DNA of 64,000 bases from NCBI GenBank assembly GCA_018660825.1, contig JABJJO010000077.1:1-64000 (forward strand), given 5' to 3'. The notes beneath the pieces are model-generated. The model did not search any database. It was given only the letters and a program-made list of their open reading frames with translations, and was not told the DNA's origin. Positions 26,296 to 37,300 of this stretch are shown here, one piece after another. Within the stretch, counting starts at the first letter, position 1; each line of letters opens with the position of its first letter. This DNA comes from Planctomycetaceae bacterium. Its GTDB lineage: Bacteria > Planctomycetota > Planctomycetia > Pirellulales > Pirellulaceae. Made by a program: the position numbers and the translations under genes.

Positions 26296-28071
26296 TTATT
26301 GGCCGGAAAACGTAGAAGTCTGTAACAACGGTTCAACGGACATGCGGGTGAGGCCGATTGATTCGCGTTTAGTGGATGTCATGAACATGGCGACGCCCAG
26401 ATCCACTGACTGCGGGGTAAAATCGCTAACATAAATACATTGCCATCGTGGACTGTCGATGAGTGATTGCAATAGGTCCGGACGTTGCATTAAATCGCCG
26501 TTACCAAAAACTAGTAACGGTAACTCCCCATGTTCATCGACCAGTAGTTCTTCCGCTGCCGGCATGTCATGTTCAAGAAGCCGCGGGATAGATTCAAAAT
26601 CACGCAAAACTTTCACAGAGTTCGTTTCAAGTCGAGCGTCAGCGTAGACTCGCTTACCGTATTTTCCTTGTTCATCAAAACAATGATAGATCACGACGCC
26701 CGCGAAGCCTGTCCCCTGGTGTCGAACATAGACATTAAGTCGTGCCGGTATTTCCGCGATAAATTGGGCCGCACTGTGGTTGTACCAGGGATGTTGTTCG
26801 GTGAAATAGTATCTTTGCGGTCGTTGGCCGGGGTTTTGCTCCCGATGGTTCAGTGCATCGTTGAATGTCACAGCCAATACGCCAAATACGATAAGATATG
26901 CACCTATCTGCGCGGATGGAAATAAGTATTTAGATAGCCCGAGTGGCGGACGGGAGGAGTTGACTGTTGCGCCGTCGACCGTCAATTTTGATAGGCGGTA
27001 AAACTCAATGATATTGGCCGCGTTTGTACATAAGATGTAACCGTAGACCAACGCGAAAAGATTTGAGTTGCGATTCATCTGCCAGGCCAGGTACGCGAAG
27101 CCTCCGATCAGCGACCAATGATAAATGTCCATTTTACGGCGATAGATACTTGCCGCCAACTGACTGAACATCACGACTAGTGCGGTGCTGAATAGCGTAA
27201 TAGTTGTTGAGTTCCTAGTAGTTGCAATTAATCCGTAGCGTTCGATAAATTCGGACATTCCAGAAGTTTCCCCGGCTAACGATTGAAAAAACGCGCGTAA
27301 TTCTCCAGACATCTTGCCCAACAACTCTAGCGGGAACAGTGCCCCTTGTAGCCCGTAGGGATTAATGAAACTCGCCATTGTTGAGAGAATGAATGCGAGC
27401 AATAGTCGATGGAATAATTGAACGTTGCGTCGTGTATGTATAAACGTTACAAGTTGCTGAAGTAGGAAAGCGCCAACAATTAGGTGTTGCAGAACAAACA
27501 ATCCCTGCGTATTGACCCACACAATTTGTATTGGCACGAGTAACCAAAGCACGGACGGGCGATGGCGGGAAAAATGCAATACCCAGAGCGTGCAGGCAAC
27601 GAACAACAGCGAAAACATTTCGGGGCGTACGAGATACCGAGCCGAAAAAATACCGAGGAACGGAGTCCAACAAAGCAGTGTCAACCAACCGGGTAGAGAT
27701 TTCCTGGATGTGAGCAAGAGCAGTAGAAATGTGATGGCACCGATTAACGACTTAATGAATATTAGCCCGAAGCCACCAAACTGGTTATAGATGAGTGCCA
27801 CGAAGCACTGAAAACCCCAGTGTAAATCAATCCACGATGACTTGGGATTGGTGTACGTAAATGAATTCTCGCTGGGTATCTTATGCTGTTCGAGAATCAA
27901 ATCGCCCGTCTTCAGGTGCCACCAAATATCTCCGTTAACCAAAGCGTAGCAACCAAAGAGGAAAACTATCGCGAGGAACGGCATGACTAGCGCCCACCAT
28001 CGTAGCCCCCGCGAGTCATCAAGCGGGGGCAAATGTAAGTCGGAAGCTACTGGGAATATATCGTGGTCCAT
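26296..28071 (-). CDS. Polytopic membrane protein, GT-C-like D-x-W-W-H-L family
   Basis: 591 residues with about eleven predicted transmembrane segments. After the first segment comes GDIWWHLKTGDLILEQHKIP and then SFTYTNPKSSWIDLHWGFQ. This arrangement is typical of a broad bacterial family of putative GT-C glycosyltransferases, where an early Asp lies in the first extracytoplasmic loop. The last 150 residues form a soluble domain outside the membrane (FIAEIPARLNVYVRHQGTGF, LLVFGNGDLMQRPDLLQSLI). The start codon lies 6 bases after the stop of the upstream TIM-barrel-like gene, so the two are one operon. Donor and acceptor are unknown. Confidence 0.7.
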   Translation of the reverse strand: MDHDIFPVASDLHLPPLDDSRGLRWWALVMPFLAIVFLFGCYALVNGDIWWHLKTGDLILEQHKIPSENSFTYTNPKSSWIDLHWGFQCFVALIYNQFGGFGLIFIKSLIGAITFLLLLLTSRKSLPGWLTLLCWTPFLGIFSARYLVRPEMFSLLFVACTLWVLHFSRHRPSVLWLLVPIQIVWVNTQGLFVLQHLIVGAFLLQQLVTFIHTRRNVQLFHRLLLAFILSTMASFINPYGLQGALFPLELLGKMSGELRAFFQSLAGETSGMSEFIERYGLIATTRNSTTITLFSTALVVMFSQLAASIYRRKMDIYHWSLIGGFAYLAWQMNRNSNLFALVYGYILCTNAANIIEFYRLSKLTVDGATVNSSRPPLGLSKYLFPSAQIGAYLIVFGVLAVTFNDALNHREQNPGQRPQRYYFTEQHPWYNHSAAQFIAEIPARLNVYVRHQGTGFAGVVIYHCFDEQGKYGKRVYADARLETNSVKVLRDFESIPRLLEHDMPAAEELLVDEHGELPLLVFGNGDLMQRPDLLQSLIDSPRWQCIYVSDFTPQSVDLGVAMFMTSTKRESIGLTRMSVEPLLQTSTFSGQ

Positions 28072-28077
28072 GAAGTC

Positions 28078-29532
28078 CTATTGTAGTTGATCGAGAACTA
28101 GAGCTCCGAGTTTCACGAGCTTTTCATCATTGAGGTAACCGTAGCGATTAACCCAGATGTGATTGTCTGTCGCACGGAGGCCAACTCGTAGCCTGCTCAC
28201 CGTGTCCTCAACGGGACCGTAGCCATGCACTAGTGCGGCGATTCGTGTCTCGCCTGCCGCTGATTGGGCCTCCGCGATTTTTTCACATTGAACCTGTTCA
28301 CTTGGCAGGTGTGATTCGGACGGAGACGGATATTTTACGTCAGATATCCTAGCGGGTGCTGCTTCATCGGATATCTGAAGTAACTTAAAAATGGCCGCAA
28401 CCAATAACGACTCGGTAAGCTGTGGATTGTTCTTGTGGATTTGGTCTAGATAGAACCGCGCAATCATCGCCCAATGCATAGTGTAAAGTTTGACGGGTAT
28501 GTGGTCTGTTAAAGGTGCAATACGACTAAAATCCAATCCGCTCATGACGTTAAATGGCGGTGGAAACGCGTGTGGCACGAGTTGCTTGTCCTGGTGCCCG
28601 TGGGAGTCAAGCGCAGCTCTGAGCTTTTGGATGTAGTGGAAAACGAGATCATTTTTTAGTTGCAACCAGTCGCTTATCATGTATTGAGAAAACCGCTCAG
28701 CGAGCATTTTCCAGGGGGCACCGGAGGCAATGACGTCTTGTAACAACGAGTCGGTAAGGATGGTATGTGGGTTACCGTGAAATGCCTCGTAGAATGCCCC
28801 GATACTTTGGCGAATTGAGGAGAATGACGTACCTTTTCGATGGGCGGAAAAATCGTCGACCGCAGGCGAAAAGTCTAAAAAGACGCTATCTAATCGATAG
28901 GGGGGATACTCTGGCCAATCCACTCGTATACCCGTGAGGCTCGGATATTGATTGCACAGGTCGACAACCAGGGCGCAATGGTAATCCAGAATATCAGCGC
29001 TCGCTAAAGAGGCATTCGCGGCAACGCGGTTCTGCGGGGGTTGTTGGTTGGGCAATAGTGGCAGATCGTGCGGATCTGTAGCGGCGAATTGTACTCGATA
29101 CCCCGGCGGAATTGCCGCTTGAACCTGCATGTATGTCAGTACGCCATTTTCATCGGCCAACTTTAATGCTTCATGGATATGATGTTGTTGCTCCCGTGTA
29201 AGTTCAGTTTGGGATGGGGGTTGATATTTGAGGTCACGGTAAAGCGTCTTACTGGGTGAAAATGCGGGTGCAGTTTGAACATATAATTCCCGTTTACCCC
29301 ACAGCGGGCGATCCAACAGACGGACGCCGCCGGCGCCGGCATCGATTGGGGGTTCGCGTTGCGCCAATTGCGGTGACGTCTGAACGGCCTCGCACATGAC
29401 GTAAGGTGACGTGGTTATAGCGTTTGCATGGGCTGTCTCGACGCAATTGGCTATTACTTGCGCCGCGCCTTCGACTTGAAAATACTCCGGTAAAACCGTT
29501 ATGCCGAGTAGATAATCTGTGGAAGAGATCAT
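28078..29532 (-). CDS. Hypothetical protein, glycoside-hydrolase-like TIM barrel
   Basis: 484 residues, no signal peptide, ATG at 29532. The segment order suggests a (beta/alpha)8 barrel: YLLGITVLPEYFQVEGAAQ, QAIPPGYRV, YHCALVVDLCNQYPSLTGIRVDWPEYPPY, LDSVFLDFSP, VKLYTMHWAMIARFYL and TRIAALVHGYGP. It resembles putative glycosidases described only by fold. Acidic residues in IRVDWPEY and VFLDFSP could be catalytic, but that is speculative. It is first in a two-gene operon with a GT-C-like membrane protein, so a role in making or trimming a glycan is a reasonable guess. No family named with confidence. Confidence 0.55.
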   Translation of the reverse strand: MISSTDYLLGITVLPEYFQVEGAAQVIANCVETAHANAITTSPYVMCEAVQTSPQLAQREPPIDAGAGGVRLLDRPLWGKRELYVQTAPAFSPSKTLYRDLKYQPPSQTELTREQQHHIHEALKLADENGVLTYMQVQAAIPPGYRVQFAATDPHDLPLLPNQQPPQNRVAANASLASADILDYHCALVVDLCNQYPSLTGIRVDWPEYPPYRLDSVFLDFSPAVDDFSAHRKGTSFSSIRQSIGAFYEAFHGNPHTILTDSLLQDVIASGAPWKMLAERFSQYMISDWLQLKNDLVFHYIQKLRAALDSHGHQDKQLVPHAFPPPFNVMSGLDFSRIAPLTDHIPVKLYTMHWAMIARFYLDQIHKNNPQLTESLLVAAIFKLLQISDEAAPARISDVKYPSPSESHLPSEQVQCEKIAEAQSAAGETRIAALVHGYGPVEDTVSRLRVGLRATDNHIWVNRYGYLNDEKLVKLGALVLDQLQ

Positions 29533-29711
29533 ATTGTGTTGACTTTGCGGTTTTTGAACAACTAATATCTAAGTCTTTGACTGCGGGGTGATAAAGTTTA
29601 ATACGCCCTTGCTCAAACACCGCTTACCGAAAATGATGTTGTGAGTTCGGTTTGCTACTGTTTTGAGTGTTTGTCTATTGTTGCCAATATAGCGTATTGA
29701 GGAAATGTCAA

Positions 29712-31067
29712 ATGTTAAACTTGCGGTCGAACTTGAAAAAACAGTCGTTCGTCTATCTTCGTGGTCTGGAAGTGGAAAGTTTGGAGGCGCGTTGTCTGCT
29801 TGCCGCAGATGTCTTCGCATTCCAAAACCCAGTTATAGCAATGGACGTGACTCACGATTCAATTGTTACGCCGGCGGATGCACTTGCGATTGTAAATGCG
29901 CTCAATGGTTTCGATTTATTCGACGGAAAAGTGGGGGCCTACCTCGACACGACGGGAGACAACTCGGTTGCTCCCAATGACGTGATAGGAATAATTAACC
30001 TACTAAACGGTGCCACAAATACTGAAGAGGCCGAGTTTGAAGCACAGTTGGAATTCGCATCAGAATACTGCGAGTCCAATTTTGCTGATATTGCAGCGGG
30101 GTTGAAGCCAGTCGCTCAGCAGTTTATAGAAGCTACAAATAATCTTGTGCGTTCCAACGTATTACGCGACGCTGCGCTAACCAGCTTTTTGGGCTATTCG
30201 CTCGACAACAACGCGGCGGTAATCGCTCGTTATCGGGATATTGAAATGGCTGTCGGCGTTATTGACAAGGAATATCGGCAGAAACTTCAGCAGCTTGGCG
30301 TTGGCTTGACTGAGTTGGTAAATGCCAATTATCCTAACGACCCCACTGCCATAGATGAATATCCCGATCAATACGATTTTGATCCGGATGCATTTGATGA
30401 CATTGAAGATGTGTTTGACGAATTGTTCAACGAGATCGATGGTTTTGTTGGTGAAATCGAACTCCCAGATTATGGTGATGTGATTGATAATTTCGAGAAC
30501 GTCTTCCAGACTTATGATGACAGTGGATTTGGGTTGGACGAGTTTGTTGGTGAATTCCTAGAAACCGACGATTACGACGACTTCGTGCTGGAAGGCCACG
30601 ACTTCGGGGAACTGCTGAGTGACATTGGAAATATATATGAAACTGGGATGAATCTCGATGAATTCGTGAGAGATGAATTTGGCACCACCGCTGAATTGGA
30701 ACCGTTACTCCAAGGAATGCTGAAATCAACATATTTCGGGGAATTGGTGTTTAACGAATTCGCGGCTATCGGCGGCGAAACAACCGGCTCTAACGTCATT
30801 CTTATTGATGGTAGTGTGGTTGAAATTGACTTAGGTGATGACCCTGACTTGCTAGCTTCAGCTCGAACTTACGACAACACGAACGTCTTGATTGAAGGTG
30901 TGGCGGAGTTGGTTTCAGGAGTTGAAATCCCCAATCGTATCGTAATCGACGTGACCACTTTAGTCGGGCAACAGGAATTGGAAACGCTTGAATTATTGCT
31001 GTTATCGGATAGGTCATCCGTAGTAAGCACGGTACTATCCCAGTTTGTTGGTATACTGACTAGCTAG
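29712..31067 (+). CDS. Dockerin-domain surface protein with LEPR-XLL-like N-terminal motif
   Basis: 451 residues. The ATG at 29712 has GAGGAA 7 bases upstream; an earlier in-frame start at 29667 lacks one. The N-terminus has the planctomycete surface-protein motif VESLEARCLLAADVF (a LEPR-XLL variant) at about residues 21-35. A type I dockerin-like pair of calcium loops follows at about residues 44-100 (DVTHDSIVTPADALAIVNAL and DTTGDNSVAPNDVIGIINLL). The remaining 350 residues are very acidic and Phe/Asp-rich with no recognised domain. The protein is presumably cell-surface, with dockerin mediating calcium-dependent contacts. It diverges from the TIM-barrel/GT-C operon. Confidence 0.82.
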   Translation: MLNLRSNLKKQSFVYLRGLEVESLEARCLLAADVFAFQNPVIAMDVTHDSIVTPADALAIVNALNGFDLFDGKVGAYLDTTGDNSVAPNDVIGIINLLNGATNTEEAEFEAQLEFASEYCESNFADIAAGLKPVAQQFIEATNNLVRSNVLRDAALTSFLGYSLDNNAAVIARYRDIEMAVGVIDKEYRQKLQQLGVGLTELVNANYPNDPTAIDEYPDQYDFDPDAFDDIEDVFDELFNEIDGFVGEIELPDYGDVIDNFENVFQTYDDSGFGLDEFVGEFLETDDYDDFVLEGHDFGELLSDIGNIYETGMNLDEFVRDEFGTTAELEPLLQGMLKSTYFGELVFNEFAAIGGETTGSNVILIDGSVVEIDLGDDPDLLASARTYDNTNVLIEGVAELVSGVEIPNRIVIDVTTLVGQQELETLELLLLSDRSSVVSTVLSQFVGILTS

Positions 31068-31122
31068 CCAATTGTAGTCGCCTCGAAAATTCCGCACTAA
31101 TCAGGTATGTAATAGTAAAACG

Positions 31123-32514
31123 ATGAAACGCATTGGAATTTTGACCGCGGGCGGTGATACGCCGGCTTTGAATGCCACGCTGTTAGGCGCCGCACAAAAA
31201 GCAAACGAATGTGGAATCGAATTGATCGGTCTCCTTTCAGGCTTTCAATCTCTCTACCGCTCCGACGTACCCCACCTGTTGTTGAATCCCGGACTAACCG
31301 CGATTCCCGAACTCGATCCTACTCGAGGGGGTACGATCTTGGGCTCCTCGCGCACGTACGTCGACGAAACGCAACCGACAACGTTAGCTACAGCATTTGG
31401 ACGACTGAGGGCGCTTAATTTAGATGGATTAGTGTGCGTTGGTGGTGACGGTACGCTTAATGGAATGCAACCGTTGTGTGAGTGCCTACCTACGATTTTA
31501 GCGCCCAAAACCATCGACAATGATTTGGGGCTAAATTATTTAGGAGAAGCTTCGGAGTGGTCCCGCCAGGACGATGGTGAGGGGATTGTTTACACGCGGC
31601 AATCTCCGTCTGACGAAGCATCCCACACCTTTGCGCTGGAATCACTAGTAAACTACGTTACCCCGGGTTATGCAACTGCCGTGTTTGTAGCTGCGAGCGG
31701 GATTCAACGAGTGCGAACTACAGCAGAAAGTCATCGTCGCATAGCTATTGTGGAGGTGATGGGACGTCATTCTGGCTATATCGCTGTCGGTGCTAGTTAT
31801 GGGCAACCGGATATCGTCCTGATCCCTGAGGCACGTGTCGACGTGGCATTATTGGCCAGCAAGGTCGAAGAAATATGCCGGCATCAACAGCACGCGGTAA
31901 TTGTCTGTGGTGAGGGCATACGGGATCTAAATGGAAATTTCTTGGGTGACTCGCGGCGAAGTAGTGACCCTGCTGGCAACCAACGATTTGCCGGTGCGGC
32001 TGCATCTCTAAAACAATTGCTTTTGGAAGAAATCCCCCACTCGTTCTTGCGGGAACTAGGAGGATTTGATGATCCTGACACGGCAATTTTTACTCGCAAG
32101 GTGGGACATACCCAACGGGGTGGTCGGCCATTGTCATTTGATCGGTTTCACGGGACACAAGTAGGATATCATGCGGTTGAGATGTTAACCTCTGGTCAAA
32201 ATAATCGTGTGGCGACGCTACAATGGAACACCGCGGGTCTCACATTTGTGCATGGGAATTACGATGCAAGTGTTTTTCGTGATGAGTGGGGCGAAATTCA
32301 TCCGAGGACGGTTCATCCCGAACTGTACGATACCGACAATCTAGTTATCACAACTACAGCATATCAGTATTTGCAACCAATATTTAATGAGGCCATTGGT
32401 GCGGATGACACTGAATTCATCCGCCAATCTCTGTTTGATTCGGGAAATTTGCACGACGCTTACCAAAGTGTTAATGTAAAGCTACAGAATCGAATCAAAT
32501 ATTTGGATAAGTAA
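31123..32514 (+). CDS. 6-phosphofructokinase family protein (group with Gly/Lys phosphoryl-donor residues)
   Basis: 463 residues, longer than the 320-residue E. coli PfkA and similar to plant- and protist-like PFKs. It phosphorylates fructose 6-phosphate using ATP or PPi. Motifs: GILTAGGDTPALN at the N-terminus, GGDGT (107-111), PKTIDNDL (128-135, catalytic Asp132) and VMGRHSGYIA. Gly110 corresponds to E. coli Gly104, usual for ATP enzymes, while Lys129 corresponds to Gly124 and is usual for PPi enzymes. This mixed pair is known from ATP-dependent PFKs of the long clade, so ATP use is my guess. It lies 5 bases upstream of a sugar isomerase/epimerase gene, implying one transcript. Confidence 0.92.
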   Translation: MKRIGILTAGGDTPALNATLLGAAQKANECGIELIGLLSGFQSLYRSDVPHLLLNPGLTAIPELDPTRGGTILGSSRTYVDETQPTTLATAFGRLRALNLDGLVCVGGDGTLNGMQPLCECLPTILAPKTIDNDLGLNYLGEASEWSRQDDGEGIVYTRQSPSDEASHTFALESLVNYVTPGYATAVFVAASGIQRVRTTAESHRRIAIVEVMGRHSGYIAVGASYGQPDIVLIPEARVDVALLASKVEEICRHQQHAVIVCGEGIRDLNGNFLGDSRRSSDPAGNQRFAGAAASLKQLLLEEIPHSFLRELGGFDDPDTAIFTRKVGHTQRGGRPLSFDRFHGTQVGYHAVEMLTSGQNNRVATLQWNTAGLTFVHGNYDASVFRDEWGEIHPRTVHPELYDTDNLVITTTAYQYLQPIFNEAIGADDTEFIRQSLFDSGNLHDAYQSVNVKLQNRIKYLDK

Positions 32515-32519
32515 GCATT

Positions 32520-33449
32520 ATGCAGCATCAAAATGAAATCGATATGTCACGGCGGTCTTTGCTAGCGACTCTAGGGGCGAGCGCGATGATTGCTCCTAAT
32601 TGGGTTCTCGGAAAGGAAAAGCGTGTTGAATTTAAGCTTGATTACATGCTGGCTTCGTGTATGTACGGAACACTTGACGTGCGAGAATGTATCGCTCAGG
32701 TATCGAAAATAGGGGCCACCTGCATTGACTTGTGGCCTCCCTCACACGGAGACCAACGAAATCAAATTGACTCAATTGGCCACAATCACTACCTGCGGGC
32801 GTGTGTCGCTGCCGACGTCAAACCACAAATGACCACCCGCTACGACCTCGGACCGTTTGGCTTGTCGGACGAAATAGAAGTTGTTAAACAATTGGGTGGT
32901 AAAATGATCGTATGTGGATCCAGCAGGAACAGTGAGGGGTCGTTGAAACAACAGGTGGGCGAGTTTATTGAAAAGATGCGGCCCACTGTAGCAATTGCCG
33001 AGGAAGCGGGAGTGATAATAGCGATTGAAAATCATAGTAATGCCTTAATCAATTCTCCGGACTCCCTAAAATATTTCGCAGACATGAACCCGTCGGACAA
33101 CCTCGGCATCGCCTTAGCTCCCTATCATTTACCACAAAATAGTCAGGTCATATCTAAGCTTATTGAACATTGCAATAAAAGCATCGTACATTTCTATGCG
33201 TGGGAGCACGGATTAGGTTGCCACCGCCCAATGCCCAAGGAACATGAATTGATGCAACTGCCGGGATTTGGAACACTCGATTTCACACCGATCTTGCGGG
33301 CATTGCGGGATATTAACTATCACGGCTTGACGGAAATATTTATGCACCCTACCCCTCGCGGTATACCAATTATGCCGTCAATCAGCGAGACCAACGGGGT
33401 AATCAACAAATCCCGCAAGTATTTGGCGCGTTGTATCCAACGCATGTAA
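32520..33449 (+). CDS. Sugar phosphate isomerase/epimerase family protein with Tat-like signal
   Basis: 309 residues, a xylose-isomerase-like TIM barrel. The N-terminus ([19 protein letters not shown] from the second Met, at 32544) has a twin-arginine motif, suggesting export as a folded protein. The barrel follows with [25 protein letters not shown] (metal-binding Glu) and FYAWEHG, plus [10 protein letters not shown] near the end. Planctomycetes encode many such proteins, mostly of unknown sugar specificity. It lies between phosphofructokinase and a PhyH gene, ahead of the DUF1080-ThuA operon, consistent with sugar catabolism. Confidence 0.85.
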   Translation: MQHQNEIDMSRRSLLATLGASAMIAPNWVLGKEKRVEFKLDYMLASCMYGTLDVRECIAQVSKIGATCIDLWPPSHGDQRNQIDSIGHNHYLRACVAADVKPQMTTRYDLGPFGLSDEIEVVKQLGGKMIVCGSSRNSEGSLKQQVGEFIEKMRPTVAIAEEAGVIIAIENHSNALINSPDSLKYFADMNPSDNLGIALAPYHLPQNSQVISKLIEHCNKSIVHFYAWEHGLGCHRPMPKEHELMQLPGFGTLDFTPILRALRDINYHGLTEIFMHPTPRGIPIMPSISETNGVINKSRKYLARCIQRM

Positions 33450-33463
33450 ATAGGACACAACCA

Positions 33464-34207
33464 TTGATTTCGGACGAACAAAAGCAACAATTTATCGACG
33501 AAGGCTATTTCATCCTGGATTCGGTCTTATCAAATGAGACGCTAGAATTGCTCCGTGGCGCCTGTGATATTCTGATTGATCGCATGCATTCTGAAATGGA
33601 CCGATTGGGAACGGACCAAATTCATATTAGCCACCGTAATCAACGTTATCATATTGCCAAACAATACGCTCATGTCGAAGGGCTTAAGGAATATGTGTTT
33701 GGGGAGTTGATGGCGGATATTTGTAAAGCAACGATTGGGAAAAATGCATACTTGTTTTATGACCAGTACGTTGCCAAGGCAGCGGAAGTCGGTCGCCCTT
33801 TTGCGTGGCACCAAGATGGCGGGTATTTGGGATTCCCACACACACCGTATGTTACCGTTTGGGCCGCCGTGGATGACATGACAGCGGAAAATGGCACCGT
33901 AACGTTGTTACCGTATTCCGAGGTGGGTATACGTTCGCTAGTTGATCACATTCGCAATGAGGAATCCGGCGACAAGGTGGGGTACTTTGGATCCGCCGAG
34001 GGACTGCAGGCAATTGTGCCAGCGGGAACTTTGGTTGTTTTCAGCAGCCTTGTGTTTCATTGCAGTAGCGCCAATCGCACTGATGCCATGCGTCGCGCTT
34101 ACGTGACGCAATATTCCCCGCAGGTCATTCGAGATCCAGCGGCTAAAGTGCCTAAACATCTAGCGGTTCCATTTTTGGAAAACGGTAGTAATATCTATGA
34201 TGGTTAG
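33464..34207 (+). CDS. Phytanoyl-CoA dioxygenase (PhyH) family protein
   Basis: 247 residues. I prefer the TTG at 33464, which has AGGA eight bases upstream, over the TTG at 33431 that would overlap the preceding gene by 19 bases. No ATG is available near the conserved N-terminus ([16 protein letters not shown]). Iron ligands are [10 protein letters not shown] (H-x-D) and the distal His of [11 protein letters not shown]; the Arg of [11 protein letters not shown] probably binds 2-oxoglutarate. This is the common bacterial PhyH type of about 250 residues. It is likely cotranscribed with the isomerase upstream, perhaps oxidising a related metabolite. Confidence 0.88.
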   Translation: MISDEQKQQFIDEGYFILDSVLSNETLELLRGACDILIDRMHSEMDRLGTDQIHISHRNQRYHIAKQYAHVEGLKEYVFGELMADICKATIGKNAYLFYDQYVAKAAEVGRPFAWHQDGGYLGFPHTPYVTVWAAVDDMTAENGTVTLLPYSEVGIRSLVDHIRNEESGDKVGYFGSAEGLQAIVPAGTLVVFSSLVFHCSSANRTDAMRRAYVTQYSPQVIRDPAAKVPKHLAVPFLENGSNIYDG

Positions 34208-34236
34208 TTCCGACTGTCACACGGACTGGCAGACGT

Positions 34237-34245
34237 TGTTATAAT
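34237..34245 (+). promoter_or_regulatory. Candidate extended -10 promoter for the DUF1080-ThuA operon
   Basis: TGTTATAAT, a perfect extended -10, lies in the 163-base gap before the ATG at 34371 and would give a leader of about 120 bases. It is identical to the candidate at 11730. The -35 region is weak. Confidence 0.35.
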
Positions 34246-34370
34246 GAAAAAGCAACGCGTAACGTCGCCGTTGACTAAGAGTGTTTACCAACTAAGAATC
34301 ACTTTGAACGCGGTGCTGTCCTGGGACAATGAAGTCAATATAAAATTGTATTAGAAGGAACATTTAACTG

Positions 34371-37300
34371 ATGAATAAAATTGTAATTCTGTTGTTAACC
34401 GCGATGTGCTGCGGTATTGTCAACAACTCCGCGGTCTACGGCGATGAGGGCTTTGTTTCAATATTCGACGGCAAGACACTGACTAACTGGGACGGCAATC
34501 CAAACTTCTGGTCCGTACAAGACGGCGCGATAACGGGGCAAACAACAAAAGATAAACCCACCGACGGTAACACTTTCATTATTTACCGCGGTTCGCAGCC
34601 AAGCAATTTCGAACTGCGATTACAATTTAGAATTGTCGGCGGCAATAGTGGAGTGCAGTATCGAAGCAAAGAGGTCAAAAAGTGGGTGGTGGGCGGATAC
34701 CAGGCAGATTTCGACGGTGCTGGTAACTGGACGGGGACGCTTTATGAAGAACGAGGCCGCGGTGTCCTCGCAAAACGTGGCAATAAAGTAGTCATCGACG
34801 AAAATGGAAAAAAGATTCGCGTCGGCGCCACTACCAACGAACAAGATATTCTTGCGGTAACCAAGAAGGAGGGTTGGAATGACTATACAATTATCGCCAA
34901 TGGGAACCACTTGACTCAAATCCTTAACGGCAAAGTAACGATTGATGTAACGGACAACCAAAATTCAAAAGCAGCCACTGAAGGATTATTAGCACTGCAA
35001 TTGCACGCCGGTCCCCCTATGACGGTGCAATTCAAAAATATACAAATTAGAGAAATTGCCGCTAAGCAAAAAAAGATCGCGTTAATTGCGGGAGTTCGCA
35101 GTCACGGGTATGGCAGTCATGAACACTTTGCGGGTTGTATGATATTAGCGGACGCTATTCGAACGGCGAAGCCCGATTATGCCATCGACGTGTTCCGCAA
35201 TGGTTGGCCCAAAGATGCCAAGGCGTTGGAAGGCGTCGATTGTATCGTTATGTACGCTGACGGCGGCGGGCGACATCCGGTGGTACCACATATAGCTGCG
35301 GTAGATGCACTCGCGAAAAAGGGAGTTGGTATCGTATGTATTCATTACGGTGTTGAAGTAGAGAAAGGTGAGGTCGGTAGCCGATTCCTGGACTGGATTG
35401 GTGGATATTTTGAAGCGAATTGGTCGGTCAACCCGCATTGGACGGCGACATTCTCTAAATTTCCAGTGCATCCGATCTCGCGTGGCGTTAAGCCATTCAC
35501 AATCAACGACGAATGGTATTACCACATGCGATTTCGTGAAGGGCTCAAAGGTGTCACGCCGATTTTGAGCGCCCTACCACCGAAAGAAAGTCTTTCGCGC
35601 CCGGACGGCGCGCATAGTGGTAACCCACATGTACGAGCGGCAGTCGCGGCAGGTGAAATCCAACATATGGCATGGGCTTCGGAGAACTCGAATGGCGGTC
35701 GTGGATTTGGTTTTACTGGGGGCCACTATCATTGGAATTGGGCTGATGACAATTTTCGCAAGGTTATGCTCAATGCAATTGTCTGGACTGCACATGGTGT
35801 AGTACCACAAGGTGGGGTCGAATCGAAACGGCTAACGTTAGATGCTCTTAAAGAAAATCAGGACTACGATGCACCCGATAAATTTGATTTCGAAAAAATA
35901 CGCACTAGCCTAAAATTAACAGGCACGGGTGCTGAGAATGACCCCCGCGCCCCCACTGCGGCGATTGCTTCAATGCGTGTCCCTAATGACATCGTGATCA
36001 AATTGGCCGCTTCAGAACCCGAATTGAAAAGCTTAACCAACCTTGATATTGACCATCGCGGGCGAGTGTGGGTATGTGAAGTTGTGAATTACAGGAAGAA
36101 TCTAGGCAAGCGACCAGCAGGCGATCGAATACTTATCCTAGAGGACACCGATGGCGACGCCGTTATGGATAAGCAAACCGTGTTTTATCAGGGGCATGAT
36201 GTCGACTCGGCAATGGGGATTTGTGTCCTCGGAAAACGACTCATCGTGAGTTGCTCACCTAACGTATTGGTATTCACTGATGAGGATGGCGATGGTAAAT
36301 CCGACAAAAAAGAGGTGTTGTTCACGAAAACAGGTCTGCCACAACACGACCATTCGGCCCACAGTTTTATTTTTGGTCCGGACGGAAAATATTATTGGAA
36401 TTATGGCAATACCGGGAAAGCCGTCCACGATAGGGAGGGTAATCCGGTTGTCGATCTAAAAGGCAATCGCGTTATCGATAATCGAAAACCCTATGTCGGA
36501 GGAATGATTTTCCGCTGCGATGCCGATGGTTCCAATTTCGAAGTTATTGGCCACAATTTTCGAAATAATTATGAGGTGAGTGTCGACTCGTTTGGCCGTA
36601 TTTGGCAGTCGGATAATGATGATGACGGTAATAAAGCTGTGAGGATTAACTATGTGATCGAATATGGTAATTACGGCTACAAAGATGAATTGACCGGCGC
36701 TGCTTGGAAGGCCGAACGGACCGGGATGGCAAAGGATATTCCCAACAGGCACTGGCACCAAAATGATCCGGGTGTAATGCCCAACTTGTTGTTGACAGGG
36801 GCTGGCTCACCCACGGGTATTATGGTGTACGAAGGTAAGATGTTACCATCACGCTTCCGCAACCAAATCATTCATTGTGATGCCGGCCCAAACACAGTAC
36901 GCAGTTACCCGGTACTACCCACTGGCGCCGGCTTCACCGCTAAATCTATACAATTGGTGGATTCGACGGACCAATGGTTTCGACCGGCTGATGTTTGCAC
37001 AGCTCCTGATGGTTCTCTTTTCGTCACCGATTGGTACGACCCCGGGGTAGGCGGACATAATATGGGGGATATTGCCCGTGGACGTTTGTTTAGAGTTTCC
37101 ACACCAGATGCGAACTATGACATCAAGCCAACCAATCTATCTACGTTGACGGGCGCCGCCACGGCGTTGGCTAGTCCGAACCTCGCTACTCGGTACCTAG
37201 CATGGACGAAGCTGCATACAGCTGGGATTGAGGCGGAGAGCATCTTACTGACACTGTACAACGGGACGGATCAACGTTTACGAGCGCGGGCCCTGTGGCT

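Noticed and set aside
33431-33463. N-terminal extension of the second PhyH protein to TTG 33431
   Set aside because: It overlaps the isomerase gene, has no ribosome site and precedes the conserved start of the family; TTG 33464 has AGGA at 8 bases.
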